Assembly (NCBI GenBank): GCA_905221615.1
Contig: CAJNDT010002035.1
Span: 801,501-865,500 of the forward strand
Length of the DNA: 64,000 nt
From: Symbiodinium sp. CCMP2592
Lineage: Eukaryota > Sar > Dinophyceae > Suessiales > Symbiodiniaceae
Reading direction: 5' to 3'
The translations under genes were made by a program, and so were the position numbers. Under the pieces are notes generated by a model that worked only from the letters and a program-made list of their open reading frames with translations, did no database searches and was not told where the DNA came from. Every line of letters starts with the position of its first letter. Positions within the stretch are counted from its first letter, which is position 1. Below are positions 38,549 through 49,319 of this stretch, piece after piece.

Positions 38549-38929
38549 CGAGCATGTTTTGACCCGCTTCGGGTTTCGGGCCTGGGGTTCTGGTTCTTAG
38601 GGCGGGGAGTACGCCTCAAACGGTTTAGGGCCTAAGGTTTCGGGGGTTGGGGTTTCAACGTTTCCTCCCTAAGCCCTAAACCCATACCTCAAAGCCCAAA
38701 CCCCGAAACCCCTAAATCCTAAACCTCCTAAACCCTAAACCGTAGAACGGATTCTTGGGTGGGTGACAATAGCCTGACCGAGCTGGAGCTATGAATATGA
38801 AATATATTCGCTTCCTATTTCATATAAAAAACATATGTTATACACGAACATAAAAATTATGCTGAGCTCTATAACCCGCGCGCTAAATCCTAAACCCAAA
38901 GCTTCGAATCTCGTCTCCGCAACCAATCA

Positions 38930-39021
38930 CTATATATATATATATAGATATACATATATATATATATACACATATATAGACATACATATGTAGTGTTAGA
39001 TTAGGGTATGTATATATATAC

Positions 39022-39057
<36 letters not shown>

Positions 39058-39062
39058 GTAAT
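38930..39062. repeat. TATA/CATA microsatellite
   Basis: Two blocks of (TA)n with CATACATA, separated by GTGTTAGATTAGGG. Confidence 0.92.
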
Positions 39063-39139
39063 TACATATTAATATTCTAGATCCTGCGCCGAACACCGAA
39101 AGCTGATGAAGGCCGGAGCGTAAGGAATTGAGTAATTAG

Positions 39140-39196
39140 TGTCCACTGCATCCCAATCCCAAGCCGCTGGAAATCAAAGCGGCCAGTGAACCAGAG
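39140..39196 (+). CDS. Possible exon (LHPNPKPLEIKAASEPE)
   Basis: Open text LHPNPKPLEIKAASEPE ends at a canonical donor ACCAGAG|GTAAGG. The acceptor is not clear. A second short exon-like piece (VETKVERYA, acceptor gcaag|GTC) lies at 39244-39271. Confidence 0.4.
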
Positions 39197-39638
39197 GTAA
39201 GGTCAGGATTTAGGGTTTTAGGGGCCAACGCAAACTCCGCAAGGTCGAAACCAAGGTGGAGCGATATGCAGGGGTGGGGGCATAGGACGCGTAGTTTGGC
39301 TCAGAAGAAATTGCTTGGGTTTCGGCCTCAGGGTGTTCTGTGCTATTCTATCTAATTATTCCCCTAAGGGTCCAAGTACCTGATTATCATGTACTCTCCT
39401 AAATATTGAGCTACATAACTACTATCCTAAACCCGAGTACCTAATCATTGGGTCCTTTGGACACTTAGGGTTCTATATAGATTCGGGTGAAACCCCCCGC
39501 GGAACGATGAACAAATCACGTGCGCATAGCCCCAGGTCTTCATACCTCTTGCCGAACAATGCAGTTCTCGTGCGCCGCCTTTTTTTCCGTCCTGCTGGCC
39601 CTGCCAGGCCGGAAGTAATGTAATATTATAGGAGCATG

Positions 39639-39710
39639 ATTAGGAAACCCTGAGACTTTACTAGGGTTCTTTTCGTGAATCCTGCCATTTTACTATCTTG
39701 GGGTTATCAT
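39639..39710. mobile_element. MITE family K copy, partial
   Basis: TAGGAGCATGATTAGGAAAC, GGGTTCTTTTCGTGAATCCT. Confidence 0.55.
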
Positions 39711-40005
39711 CCAGGCTTCCTCAGGGGTCTTATAGTTGTCCGAAGTCTGTTGAAGTACGAACTTATGCTGTGTGGTTCAATGATCCTGTGTAGCGACCCA
39801 AGAGTTTGACCCCGCAGCCATATACCCCGATAGTCGCATTCAGGCAGAACCACATGATCGGCCGAAAGACAAATCCCGCGAGACACGTCGTGCTAGAGCG
39901 AGTTGAGCCTCACATTTTCGATCCTTATGATAAGAATCCTGATACGTCAGGTCCCCCAAACCCTAAAACCCCAAACCTCCCATGTTGTTTGGAATGCACA
40001 TCCAG

Positions 40006-40082
40006 CACAAAGCTTTGTCCAACAGCTTTCCGAAGCGCCGAGACCCAGCCCACGTCTCCAACGATACGGTAAAGGAGCCCAG
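40006..40082 (+). CDS. Possible exon (NSFPKRRDPAHVSNDTVKEP)
   Basis: The frame HKALSNSFPKRRDPAHVSND continues TVKEP up to a strong donor GCCCAG|GTAAGA. The acceptor acatccag|CAC is not followed by G. Two other frames are also open, so the coding frame is not certain. Confidence 0.4.
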
Positions 40083-40113
40083 GTAAGAACACTTCCCAAT
40101 GTCGCTGGTAGCT

Positions 40114-40213
40114 TGAGTACATGTACCCGAATAGTATATACTTTCGCCTTATAGTAGTGCCCTTTTTGGGTACTTTGGGGCCAATGTATATACTATTTGG
40201 AGACATGTAGCCT
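40114..40213. mobile_element. MITE family N copy
   Basis: GTACATGTACCCGAATAGTA / TATACTTTCGCC to GGGGCCAATGTATATACTAT then TTGGAGACATGTAG. Confidence 0.85.
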
Positions 40214-40369
40214 GAATCCCCAAAGCCTATACACCCCTTATCAGGAGCCATTATGGTACCCCGTAAAGGAACCTTTCAAGGAACCCCATTTGGGGGCATG
40301 TGCTTAGTTTTAGCTTTCCTTCTAGAAGAGCGCTAGTTAACAGCCATGGTAAGGCCCAAGGAGCTAAGA

Positions 40370-41700
40370 TCCCTAAACCTCTAAGCCATAGAAACCCCTA
40401 AACTCGAAATTCGAAACCCTAAACCCTACCTTAACCCTGAATAACCTACCTTTTGGGGTTCCTTATTATGATTTCGTTATATCTTCGGGGTTAAGGTAAG
40501 CCATAAGCCATAACTCGAAACCCTAAAACCGTAAGCCCTAAAATATCAAGATCCCCGACATGACATGTAAATGCTAAACCCCGCTTTCCCCGAAACTAAC
40601 CCTGAACTCTAACCTCTTTAAGCCCCAAACCCTTTAAGCCTTAAAGCCCTAAACACAACTCATCGGATTTGCTGTTTCTCAGCTGCTTCGACCGACAGTT
40701 TAACTTCTAAAGCGGATCGGAGCCTGAACCACCGAATGGAAAAAATACCAAACTCTAATCCAGATGCATCCAAAATCCGAACCCCTGAACACGCAGAACC
40801 CCGAAGCAAAGAAGCTCGATCCCTTGGCCCCGAAAGCCTTCAATCCAAAACGTCCAAATCCTGGGATGTACGTGCGCTTTTGCCTCTATAATACTTATGT
40901 GTTCGACATATTGTTAATATCCCCAGGGTTGGATACAGGAGCCGATATGACAAGTAGTGTTTCCTTAACCATCCCCACAACGGCACGGCGCTAACGGTTT
41001 AGACCCCGACCGCAACAGCTCTGTCTTTGCAAAGGACGGACTGTTGCGGTGTCGAGCCAGAAAACGGCCGACGAGGCCACAGACAGTCGGGGAACTGGGG
41101 GGTTTTTGAATAATTACCCATAACTTTACTCTTCCTTGAGGCTCCTTATCCTCGTTTAGGGCTTCAGGGCTTTGTAGTGCTTTAGCGTTCTAGGCTCAAC
41201 GTTACTCTTTGGGGGATTTAGGGCTCTAGGGTTGCCTTGACACGTGAAGCTCGGGAGCTCCAACCCTAAACCTAGTCCCCAACCCTGAACCCTAAACCCT
41301 TAGGGGCTCAAATAGAAACCTAAACCCTAAACCCTATGGGCTCCAACAAAAATAACTAAACCCTAAACCCTAATCCGGATCAACTACATGTTGCGTAGGC
41401 AGCTTAAGGGGAGCCTCTCCTTCCTACGCCTTCCCGGATCCCAAAGCATTCTATGGGTTCCTGACGAGGTGTCCATATTCGCTTTCATTGTGTTTGGAGC
41501 TCATCTAAATCCCAAATATGCTTTATGCAGAAAACCCGTACAATCACAGCGAAGCAAATTAAAACCTAGTGAACCTATATGGAAACACCATTGATCCCTT
41601 CTCACGATCCAAAACCCCAGCAAAAAAGAGAAGCAACAACAATGTCCAGGCCAACCCTGTGAAAAATGCCTTGAAATACATATGTTGGTCCACATCCTAG
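40370..41700. other. No clear gene; AAACCCT-rich
   Basis: Monomers at 40370-40640 and 41260-41370. Unique-looking parts (40740-41060, 41390-41690) carry short frames without motifs or AG|G boundaries. Confidence 0.4.
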
Positions 41701-41718
41701 ACCCTAAACCCTAAACCT

Positions 41719-41926
41719 AGCACCCCAACCCCCAAAATGAAATAGATTAATTTAAATCTAAGCCTTAAATCCTAAACCCCAGCACCCCAAGGCCCAAATT
41801 GAAATTTAACTTGAATCTAAGCCTTAAATCCTAAGCCCAGCACCCCAACCCCCAAAATGAAATAGATTAATTTAAATCTAAGCCTTAAATCCTAAACCCG
41901 AGACCCCAAACCCCCAAATTGAAATC
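41719..41926. repeat. Higher-order tandem repeat, A-B-A-B of about 60 bp
   Basis: Units start AGCACCCCAACCCCCAAAAT and end AATCTAAGCCTTAAATCCTA. Units 1 and 3 share GAAATAGATTAATTTAAATC, while units 2 and 4 share CCCAAATTGAAAT, so the array grew as a dimer. Confidence 0.88.
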
Positions 41927-42006
41927 GGAGGCCTCCGGTGGCGCAGGTCCCTGGCTCTCGCTGCTGACGCCCCTCGACCTGTTGCTTGCGGTCGGAAGAA
42001 CGACAG

Positions 42007-42350
42007 GGTTCTTCTGTAGGGTTTAGGGTTATAAGGGTTAGAGGGTTTATAAGGGTTGTTTAGGGTTCTTCTTGAGGATTTAGAGTTAGGGTATGGGTTA
42101 TAAGGGTTATGAGGGTTTATAAGGGTTGTTTAGGGTGTTTTAGGGTTCTTCTGTAGGGCTTACCTGGATCCTTTTTCGTACCTTCCTGTGTAGAGTTCCC
42201 GAATATCATTACCGAAAGGTGGTCCTTTGGTCTAGGTAGGGTTTAGGATATGAAGTAGTCTTCAAGATTCTTCTTTAGGGTTTAGGGCTAGGGTATGGGT
42301 TATAAGGGCTATGAGGTTTTATAAGGGTTGTGTAGGGTTTTTTGAAGGTT
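42007..42350. repeat. GGGTTATAAGGGTTATGAGGGTT repeats
   Basis: Phrases GGGTTTATAAGGGTTGTTTAGG and AGGGTATGGGTTATAAGGG recur three times each (42010, 42090, 42290). Confidence 0.75.
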
Positions 42351-42754
42351 CTCCTCTAGGGTCCAGGGTACACGGTGTAAGTATAAGTCCTCAAGGTTCA
42401 GCATCATATTTATTCAACATTTAGTTGTTTAAGGGTTCCGTCACATATGTATGCTTTGTTTTCTAGGTTTCCGTACCATCTTAGTACTATGTGATATGGC
42501 CCGAAAGCATGGATGATTAAGCCGCATAAAAGACTTGGCTCGGGTTCGGGAGTGACTTTTGAGGTCGGTTTGAAGCTTTCTGTATCTAAGGGTTCCTTCC
42601 AAAGGTTCTGTAGGGGTTGAGGTTCCTTGTAAAGTTAGTCTGTAAGGTTTCGGTGGGGGCATCCCTTGAAGGGTTCTCTGATCGTTACAAGGAATTAAGG
42701 GTTTTGCTTAGGGATTTAAAGATTCGTCGAGTTGACGGTTTCATGGTGGAGGAT

Positions 42755-42834
42755 TTGGGTATGTTTTGGGCCCATTATGCTAAAATTTCTCATAAGGAAC
42801 CCCCCAAAATAGCATAGATTATTAAGGCCCCTGC
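42755..42834. mobile_element. MITE family A, left end missing
   Basis: GTTTTGGGCCCATTATGCTA to AGATTATTAAGGCCCCTGC. Confidence 0.8.
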
Positions 42835-42939
42835 ATCAGGCCCTTGGGGATCGAGAGGTTTAGGGCGTGGGGTTTTGGGGGAGCTGGAGGCTTCCCTTCT
42901 TTCGCTGGGATGCGTTGTAAGATTCCGCTATCTTACCCT

Positions 42940-43032
42940 GGGTTGTCCTTTGGGATCTCTTTTAATTTCCCCTACGATTTTGTAGAGAACCATAATGGTA
43001 AATAATTTTCAAAGGGCTTAAAGGACAACTCA
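42940..43032. mobile_element. Possible palindromic element
   Basis: GGGTTGTCCTTTGGGATC at the left and CTTAAAGGACAACTC at the right, with CCATAATGGTAAATAA inside. Short arms; single copy. Confidence 0.5.
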
Positions 43033-43609
43033 GTACCTTACATAGCCAATGGGAGAGCTTTAAACGTTTGAACTTTCTTGGAGCTTGGTTTTTGAAGAAG
43101 TAACAGGGTCCCAGAAGGGTTCTATCGGGGTTCAGAAGTCCTCGCAGAAACCCCGAGATCCCTAAACCCTGAGATCCCTAAGCCCTGAGATCCCTAAGCC
43201 CTGAGATCCCTAAACCCCATACCCTAAACCTTAGACGCGGGAAAGCTTCCAACTTTAAAGGCATCTGCTCGCCACGCTGAAATGACCCGCGAACACCAGA
43301 GAACATGCTACAGACCCGATGCCACAAGTGAACCTAAGGACTCCAGCAAGGGGCCCCTTCATAGGGGTTCAGGGTGGGGGCGTTGGGGAACCCCGTACAA
43401 CAGAATCCAGATCAAGCCCTATGTACACACCAAGCCATGCAAAATCCCAGAACGGTGCATAAGACCTTCGTCCGGACTCGCCACAATGGATCCTAGTACC
43501 AGGGCTTCTTCAGAAAAGAACCCCTAAACCCTAGACCCCTAAATCCTAGTAGAAGGGCCCCTCCAGAAAAGGAAAGCAGGGGCCTTGTAGTAATCGAAGA
43601 CTCGATAAA

Positions 43610-43790
43610 CCCTTACAGAACCCTTATAGATCCCTTAAAGGAACCCTAAAGCCCTTATAGAACCCCTATAGATCCCTTAAAGGAACCCTAAAGCCCTTAT
43701 AGAACCCCTATAGATCCCTTAAAGGAACCCTAAACCCTAAACCCTTATAGAACCCCTATAGATCCCTTAAAGGAAGCCTAAACCCTCAAA
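43610..43790. repeat. Tandem repeat, about 42-bp unit x4
   Basis: Unit CTTATAGAACCCCTATAGAT followed by CCCTTAAAGGAACCCTAAAGCC. This is a local amplification of the dispersed CCCTATAGATCCCTTTAAAG motif. Confidence 0.88.
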
Positions 43791-44059
43791 AGGCGGGGCC
43801 TTGTAGGAATCGAAGACCCGCAGAGGTCCAGCTGGGCTTTGGCTGGGGAGCCACAGAGTGAGCAAACCCAAGGCTCTCTGGCCTTATAGAGGGTCGGTTT
43901 AGGGTTTAGGGTTTAGGGTTATAGAGGGTTCAAAGCTTTGGGGCTTTAAGGGCTTTAAGGCTTAAGCGTTTAGGGCTTTAAGGGTCATAGGATTTAGGGG
44001 TTAAGGGTTTAAGGGTTTACCTGGACTGGACAGGGGACTGGACAGGTAGGGTCTAGGGT

Positions 44060-44157
44060 TAGGGGACTCAAGAGTTACCTGCACTATTTTGGGGGTTCCT
44101 TATTATAGTTATGGTTTGATGGGCCCCGAAACCCTAGTCTACTTATTAAGGCCCCTA
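44060..44157. mobile_element. MITE family A copy
   Basis: TTAGGGGACTCAAGAGTTAC to TAGTCTACTTATTAAGGCCC; TTATTATAGTTATGGTTTGA inside. Confidence 0.8.
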
Positions 44158-44913
44158 CCCAGGGGTTTAAAGCTTTAGGGGGTTTCTGTAGGGTTTCTTC
44201 AAACGGTTCCTTTCAATGGGTTCTATAAGGGATCTGTAGAAATTGGGGGTTTAGGGTTCAGGGGTGTAGGGGTTTAGGGTTTCAGGCTTTAAAGTTTCGG
44301 GTTTAGCGTCTCTTTTTGCTGGTGGTCTTTCGGCCGGTCATAAAGATTTAGGGTTTTGGGGTTTAGGGTTAGGTTTTTAGGCTTAATTCAGGGTGTTTGC
44401 TGAGCTCTTTTCTTGCAGTGATGTGGGAGCGCGGACAAACCATGAGGCACGGTATGATTTTAGATTTTGGTTCCCAAGACCCTAAACCCCAGGCCCAAGC
44501 CCCAGAGCCCACAGCACCGAGCCCTCAAACCCTAAACCCTCATTACATGGAGCCCTCACAGGGACCCCCAAGAAAGCTTACAAAGGAGCTCGTAGCAGAT
44601 CCGTCGACCCGAAACCCTTAAGCCTTAACGCAGTCATCCATGGCAGAATCTGTTGAGAGGCAACTGCCTTATACGAGCTGTTGCCAACTCTTAACGGGGT
44701 TTATTGTGTGCCGCGCTTAAAGCAGAATCCTTAACGGAGCTTGGAACAAAGCCCTGACTGAACCCTTTAATTAAGCCCTTAGCCCGCAGAATGACTTCTG
44801 AACGGAGTACTCCAAACCCTAAACCTTAAACCCGAAACCCTATCCCTTGAATCCTAAACCTTAAACTCTAAAACCCTAAACCCCTAAGCCCGAAACCAGA
44901 AACCGCGCTGAAG

Positions 44914-44995
44914 GACTCGATGACCTCGCGCAGAACTTGGTGAAGTTGGCCAAGGATGGCGCGCCCCCCGATGAGCCTCTCGGGCCTGATCCAAG
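44914..44995 (+). CDS. Exon of unrecognised gene (LDDLAQNLVKLAKDGAPPDE)
   Basis: Encodes LDDLAQNLVKLAKDGAPPDE then PLGPDP, entered with GA and ending with AG. Acceptor cgctgaag|GA; donor CCAAG|GCTTAG (GC). The trailing AG joins to G at 46476 in phase (Arg), continuing SMKQAINSIRN. High GC at third positions contrasts with the AT-richer flanks. A predicted helix-rich text; family not recognised. Confidence 0.65.
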
Positions 44996-45129
44996 GCTTA
45001 GGGGCTCCCTTAGGGTTTGGAGCTTAGGATTTAGGGTTGGAGGTTCAAGGTTTAAGGTTTAGGGTTTTAGGGCTAGGGGCTCCTTGAAGGTGTATTACTT
45101 CATAAGGGCTACTATAAGGGTTTTGTTTA

Positions 45130-45185
45130 GGGGCCTTAACAATTAGAATAAGGTTTTGGGGCCCATTATACTATAAGGAACCCAT
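45130..45185. mobile_element. MITE family A, one half
   Basis: AGGGGCCTTAACAATTAGAA then GGGGCCCATTATACTATAAG; the other half is missing. Confidence 0.75.
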
Positions 45186-45189
45186 ACTT

Positions 45190-45890
45190 CAGGGTTGGAG
45201 GTTTAAGGTTTAGGGTCTAGGGTTAATTTAAGGCTTCCTTTTTGAGGATCTTGGTTTCACGGGTTCCGTTTAGAAGGTTCCATATGGCTATGGATTTGAG
45301 GTTTCAGAGTTTGGGATATTTGGGGTTCTGAGAGTACGTGCAAGTTTGGAATCTATAGGGGTTGGGATGAGGTAGCTTGAGAGCTAAATGGTGTTTGGAG
45401 GGCTTCATGCGGCATTTTTTGCAATGGCTTCGCTAGGGTTGAAGGGCACCCCTGTCAAAATGGTTCGCAAGAAGCTGCCCCAAAATCACAATAATGGTTG
45501 AGATGATTCGTGTCTCTTACAGGCTTAGGCTATCTTGACCAGGTATTCGCACGATCACCTACACCAAAACCCTAAGTCGGCTAAGCCCCAAGTCCAAATT
45601 ATGAAAGCTCCGAATGCCGAACAGCACACCCTGCAAGCCCAGGCCCAAGACCTCCGTGGCATGACCCCTAGCCCCTGAACCTAAGGATCCAACAGTTAGT
45701 TGCTCGGTTTTAGGATACTGGTAGTAGTTATGTAGGTTAGGATTTTGGAGAGTATATGATTATTGTGTACTTGGACCCTTGGGGTTCCTGCTATGAACCC
45801 GAAGACATGAGCCCGAAGCCTGCCTGCTTGCCGCCTCCGGTCCTCCCGACTCCAGCCTCAGGAACCCAGCAGCAGTGACAAGCCGACGCA
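45190..45890. other. No gene recognised
   Basis: TTTAGGG-like monomers and unique sequence with no supported frame. Confidence 0.4.
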
Positions 45891-45892
45891 TA

Positions 45893-45985
45893 TCCTGCAT
45901 ATATGCATATGTATGAATGAACACATCTATATACATATATATATATATACATACATATATATATATATACACATACACATGTGTA
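45893..45985. repeat. TATA/CATA microsatellite
   Basis: CATATATATATATATACATA with ACATACACATGTGTATG. Confidence 0.9.
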
Positions 45986-46164
45986 TGAAGTTCGTTTTAC
46001 GTAAAGCGTCTGGGGCCATACATTGGCAGAAAAAGTTCCCGCTGCAGTAGCACACTCTGGCAGCACGTCCACCGAAGAAGAACTGCGAACGCACGCAAGT
46101 TGAGCAGGAGGGCTGGCGTACCCTCCAAAGACTCGCTATGAAGGACCATAAGTGCTCAATTTGA

Positions 46165-46290
46165 GGTTAAGTTGGGTCTTGGTAATTTACCTGATTGGAA
46201 AACCCTTTCCTTTAAACCCCCCCCCCCAAATATCAGGATCCAGATGAAGAGCCCGAATAAGGACCCAAGGTTTCTTGATCAAGTTCCTGT
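46165..46290. mobile_element. MITE family K copy, reverse orientation
   Basis: Ends in GGACCCAAGGTTTCTTGATC then AAGTTCCT, the reverse complement of the left end at 4595; AATATCAGGATCCAGATG inside. Confidence 0.7.
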
Positions 46291-46475
46291 ATTTGAGGCA
46301 GGGGTAGTGGTTGTGGTGTTTCTTAACAGCTTCAACACTCTAAGCCTCAAGCGCCAACCTCCAAGCCTCAAACCCAAATTCAAGCTTTAAACCCCAAAAG
46401 CCCTAACCTATTCCCGCAAACCCAAACCCTAAACCCCCAAACGCTGAACCCCACATGTCCCAATCTATCATTCAG

Positions 46476-46519
46476 GTCCATGAAGCAGGCTATCAACAGC
46501 ATCCGCAACATTGCCCCTC
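46476..46519 (+). CDS. Exon of unrecognised gene (SMKQAINSIRNIAP)
   Basis: Acceptor tctatcattcag|G, then SMKQAINSIRNIAP and one base of the next codon. Entry phase matches the exon ending at 44995. The assumed GT donor (CCTC|GTCCTT) joins in phase to LPDAQVNDMKK at 47296. The frame reaches a stop 7 bases later, so an exon end near here is required. Confidence 0.6.
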
Positions 46520-47293
46520 GTCCTTGAGACGGTTGAAGCTTGTACGACTCTGTTGGGACTTTGGGGCTTTTTCAACATCGGGCGCGGTTGTATCTTCCGG
46601 TTGGGTCTGTCGAGATTTAAACAGAGGGCATAAACCGTATGAAGAGTTTTTACTCAGAGATTAAGCCGCCTTGAGGCTATACATGTGCACGCGGAGGTCT
46701 CACTGTGATTACACTCTGCAGTCAGTGCAAATAGCTTCTCGCACTGACGTTTAGGCATCGAGGTTTTGATGCTTGGGTTCGTGACGAAAACCTGCGGTAC
46801 TTGATGGACCCCTTAAACGGGGAGAAGAATGGCATTCCCATTTTCATGTCCATCAGCAGTTTGTCGTAGGCCCTGTTTTAATCGACTCAACTCCAACTCT
46901 ACTGCCGAGACATGCTAAATTCATCTGATCCTTCTGAACGCAAGCCCTTCTTGCACACAGTGTGATCTGCGGCCGTTCTGGACGAAAACACACTAGATCG
47001 AAATCCCCTGATCCGATCTCGAGCTTCTGGTCTCTAATCTGAACCCTAAACCTTTAAACCCTAAACCCTATTCAAGAAAACCCTAAACCCTCGGCCCCAA
47101 ACCCCTCCACTACCCAGAGGCCTGGATTCTCGTGGTAAGGGGTTTAGGGGTTAGGGGTTCAGATGTTTAGGGTTTAGGGGTTTCGGGGTTTGTTTTAGGG
47201 TCTAATTAGCAGTCTAGGGTTGACCGGTGCAGGGTGCTGAAAATTCATGGTTTCAGGGCTTTCTTTGGGAATTGAACATAATACCAAATTCAG

Positions 47294-47376
47294 GCCTCCC
47301 CGACGCCCAGGTCAACGACATGAAGAAGCAGGTGAACGAGACGAACGCGGCCGCCCAGTATGAGATCAACAGAAAG
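47294..47376 (+). CDS. Exon of unrecognised gene (QVNDMKKQVNETNAAAQYE)
   Basis: Encodes LPDAQVNDMKKQVNETNAAA then QYEINRK, entered with two bases. Acceptor ccaaattcag|GC; donor AGAAAG|GAGCCG (GA). Heptad-like hydrophobic and charged spacing suggests a helix. It joins in phase 0 to VPETPALKLPS at 50611. Confidence 0.68.
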
Positions 47377-47521
47377 GAGCCGGGCTTGATAGGAAGTCGG
47401 AAGTTTGAAGCCTCGAAGCAACAACAAAAATGGCAAGTAGTACTAGTGTCAATCATACCGAAAATAATGATGAAACTTATGTAGTATTAACAATAGCAAA
47501 AATTACAAAGCCCTCGCTTGA

Positions 47522-47710
47522 TGTAGGAACCTGATTAGGCAACCTTGGGTCCTTATTGGGGTTCTTCATATGGGTGGTGGTCAACATTGTGGTCCCTTTT
47601 TGGGTCCCTATTATAAAACGGCACCTATCATTTAGGGTACCCAAAAATGGACCTTAATTTTGCCAACTACCCATCTGGATCCTAATGTTGGGGTTGCAGA
47701 GCCAGCTTAC
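47522..47710. mobile_element. MITE family K copy carrying a nested family H element
   Basis: AGGAACCTGATTAGGCAACC then TCCTTATTGGGGTTCTTCAT is interrupted at 47568 and resumes after 47674 as CTGGATCCTAATGTTGGGG. The inserted element is listed separately. Confidence 0.7.
47568..47674. mobile_element. MITE family H copy (nested)
   Basis: CATATGGGTGGTGGTCAACA to AATTTTGCCAACTACCCAT; ATTATAAAACGGCACCTATC inside. Confidence 0.87.
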
Positions 47711-47969
47711 TTGTAAATTGGGCTAGTAGCAGATCCTTAGAGCACCGACCCCCCCCCCTCCTCCCAAAAAAGGATAACTGTTTATGCTTTAGGTTTCAGG
47801 ATTTTGGATTTAAGCTTTAGGGTTTAGGTTCTAGGATTTTGGATTTAGGGTTTAGGCTCCCTTAAAGATCTAGCGCATGGGGCCCCACAGACCTGACCAG
47901 TGGGCGGAAGCCCCTTGACAACCGACACCCGAATCCGCAAACCGTAACGTGGGAAGCTTGTTTTCCGGC

Positions 47970-48022
47970 GCCTAAAGAATTACCTTCATCATTTTGGGGG
48001 CTCCTTAGTACAATTAGAATAG
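47970..48022. mobile_element. MITE family A, left half
   Basis: GGCGCCTAAAGAATTACCTT then TTTTGGGGGCTCCTTAGTAC. Confidence 0.65.
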
Positions 48023-48406
48023 AACCATAATGAGGGAAGCTTGTTAGGAAATTGGGGGAGCGTCGTTTTCGTCGTTTGGCTAGGGTTTTAAGGTACAGCT
48101 CCTGATTTTCTAGGCAGCGCCATACAAAAAAGGCTCCTGCACTAACGGCTTTGCGGCGTATGACTATGGATTTCGGGCTTCTGATTACATGATCCCTAAA
48201 CACCAAACACTAAACCTCTAAACCCAACCCCAAGCCCTGATTTTGAACCCTAGACCCCTCAACCCTAATTCTGAACCCTAAACCCCTAAACCATATGAAT
48301 CCTCCCTCAACCCTAAACCCTAATTCTGATCCCTAAACGCCCCCTACCCCATAAATCCTAAACCGCTCAGAGCTCGGGACTTCCAGAGGTTCGCAGGGCG
48401 CATGTG

Positions 48407-48667
48407 GGGAGTTTCCCAAAATTATTAGGAGTACCTTATTTTGGGTTCCTTTAAAGGGTTACTATAAGGGTACCTATAAGGGTTCGTATAAAGGGTTTAG
48501 GGTTCAGAGTTCCGAAAATTAGGGTTACCTTATCTTGGGGTGCTTATAATAAGGATCCTTCTGTTTAGGGTGCTATGTTGGGGTCCCCCTTCCTTATTTT
48601 GGGGCCCTCACAATAGGGATCCTACTGCTTAGGTTACTATATTAGGGTCCCCCATGTTCGGAAACTC
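48407..48667. mobile_element. Composite of family B elements
   Basis: Two left ends (GGAGTTTCCCAAAATTATTA and AGAGTTCCGAAAATTAGGGT) and two inner modules (ATAATAAGGATCCTTCTG and CACAATAGGGATCCTACTG) share one right end, CCCCCATGTTCGGAAACTC. Suggests unequal exchange or nested insertion of family B copies. Confidence 0.78.
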
Positions 48668-48688
48668 GCTGTGGGCGTCTACTATAAG

Positions 48689-48760
48689 GGGGGCCTTCAT
48701 AATTACCAATACTATTTTTTTTTTTGAGGGGGGGGGGGGTTCCCTTTAAAGGGTTCCTTA
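48689..48760. mobile_element. MITE family A, left half with homopolymers
   Basis: GGGGGGCCTTCATAATTACC, then T-run and G-run expansions. Confidence 0.65.
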
Positions 48761-48802
48761 AAAGGGTCTACAAGAAGGGATCAAGAGTAGGGTTCTATGG
48801 TA

Positions 48803-48904
48803 TAGGGGCCTTAATACTTACCCATGCTCCTTGCGGGGGGATTCCTTATTTTCATTATAGTACAATGGGCCCCCAAAACCCCATTCTACTTGTTTAGGCC
48901 TCTA
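48803..48904. mobile_element. MITE family A copy, complete
   Basis: AGGGGCCTTAATACTTACCC to CATTCTACTTGTTTAGGCCT; ATTATAGTACAATGGGCCCC inside. Confidence 0.87.
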
Positions 48905-49319
48905 TAGTCGGTCCCAAAGTAAGCCCCACGCGAGAATCACGCAATAGAGAGCCCCGAAGCTCTGCACCCTAGAACCGCCGGGCGGACGGCCCAGAACCCA
49001 ACTTCTTTTTCCCCGGTCCTCGTCAGCAACAGCACGAAGCCTACAAGAAGTAACCTTCCAATGCCGACAGCCAAAGCAAACAAAAATCCTGCAGTCTTCA
49101 GTTGTTTTGTGTGCAGGCCGAGTTCGTTGCTGCCTGCGCCGTCCCTCGAACGAAGCATGATCTCCTTGCCCTCTTGGGTTTTGGGGTTTAGGGGTTTAGG
49201 GTTACGGGGGCCCGGGTTCTTGGTCTTAAGGGCAGCCTAGTGTAGAATCCTAGAGTCCCTTTCCAGGGGACCCGAGTACAAAGAGTGTCTTGTTTAGGGG
49301 TTTCGGGGGCCTGAAGCTT

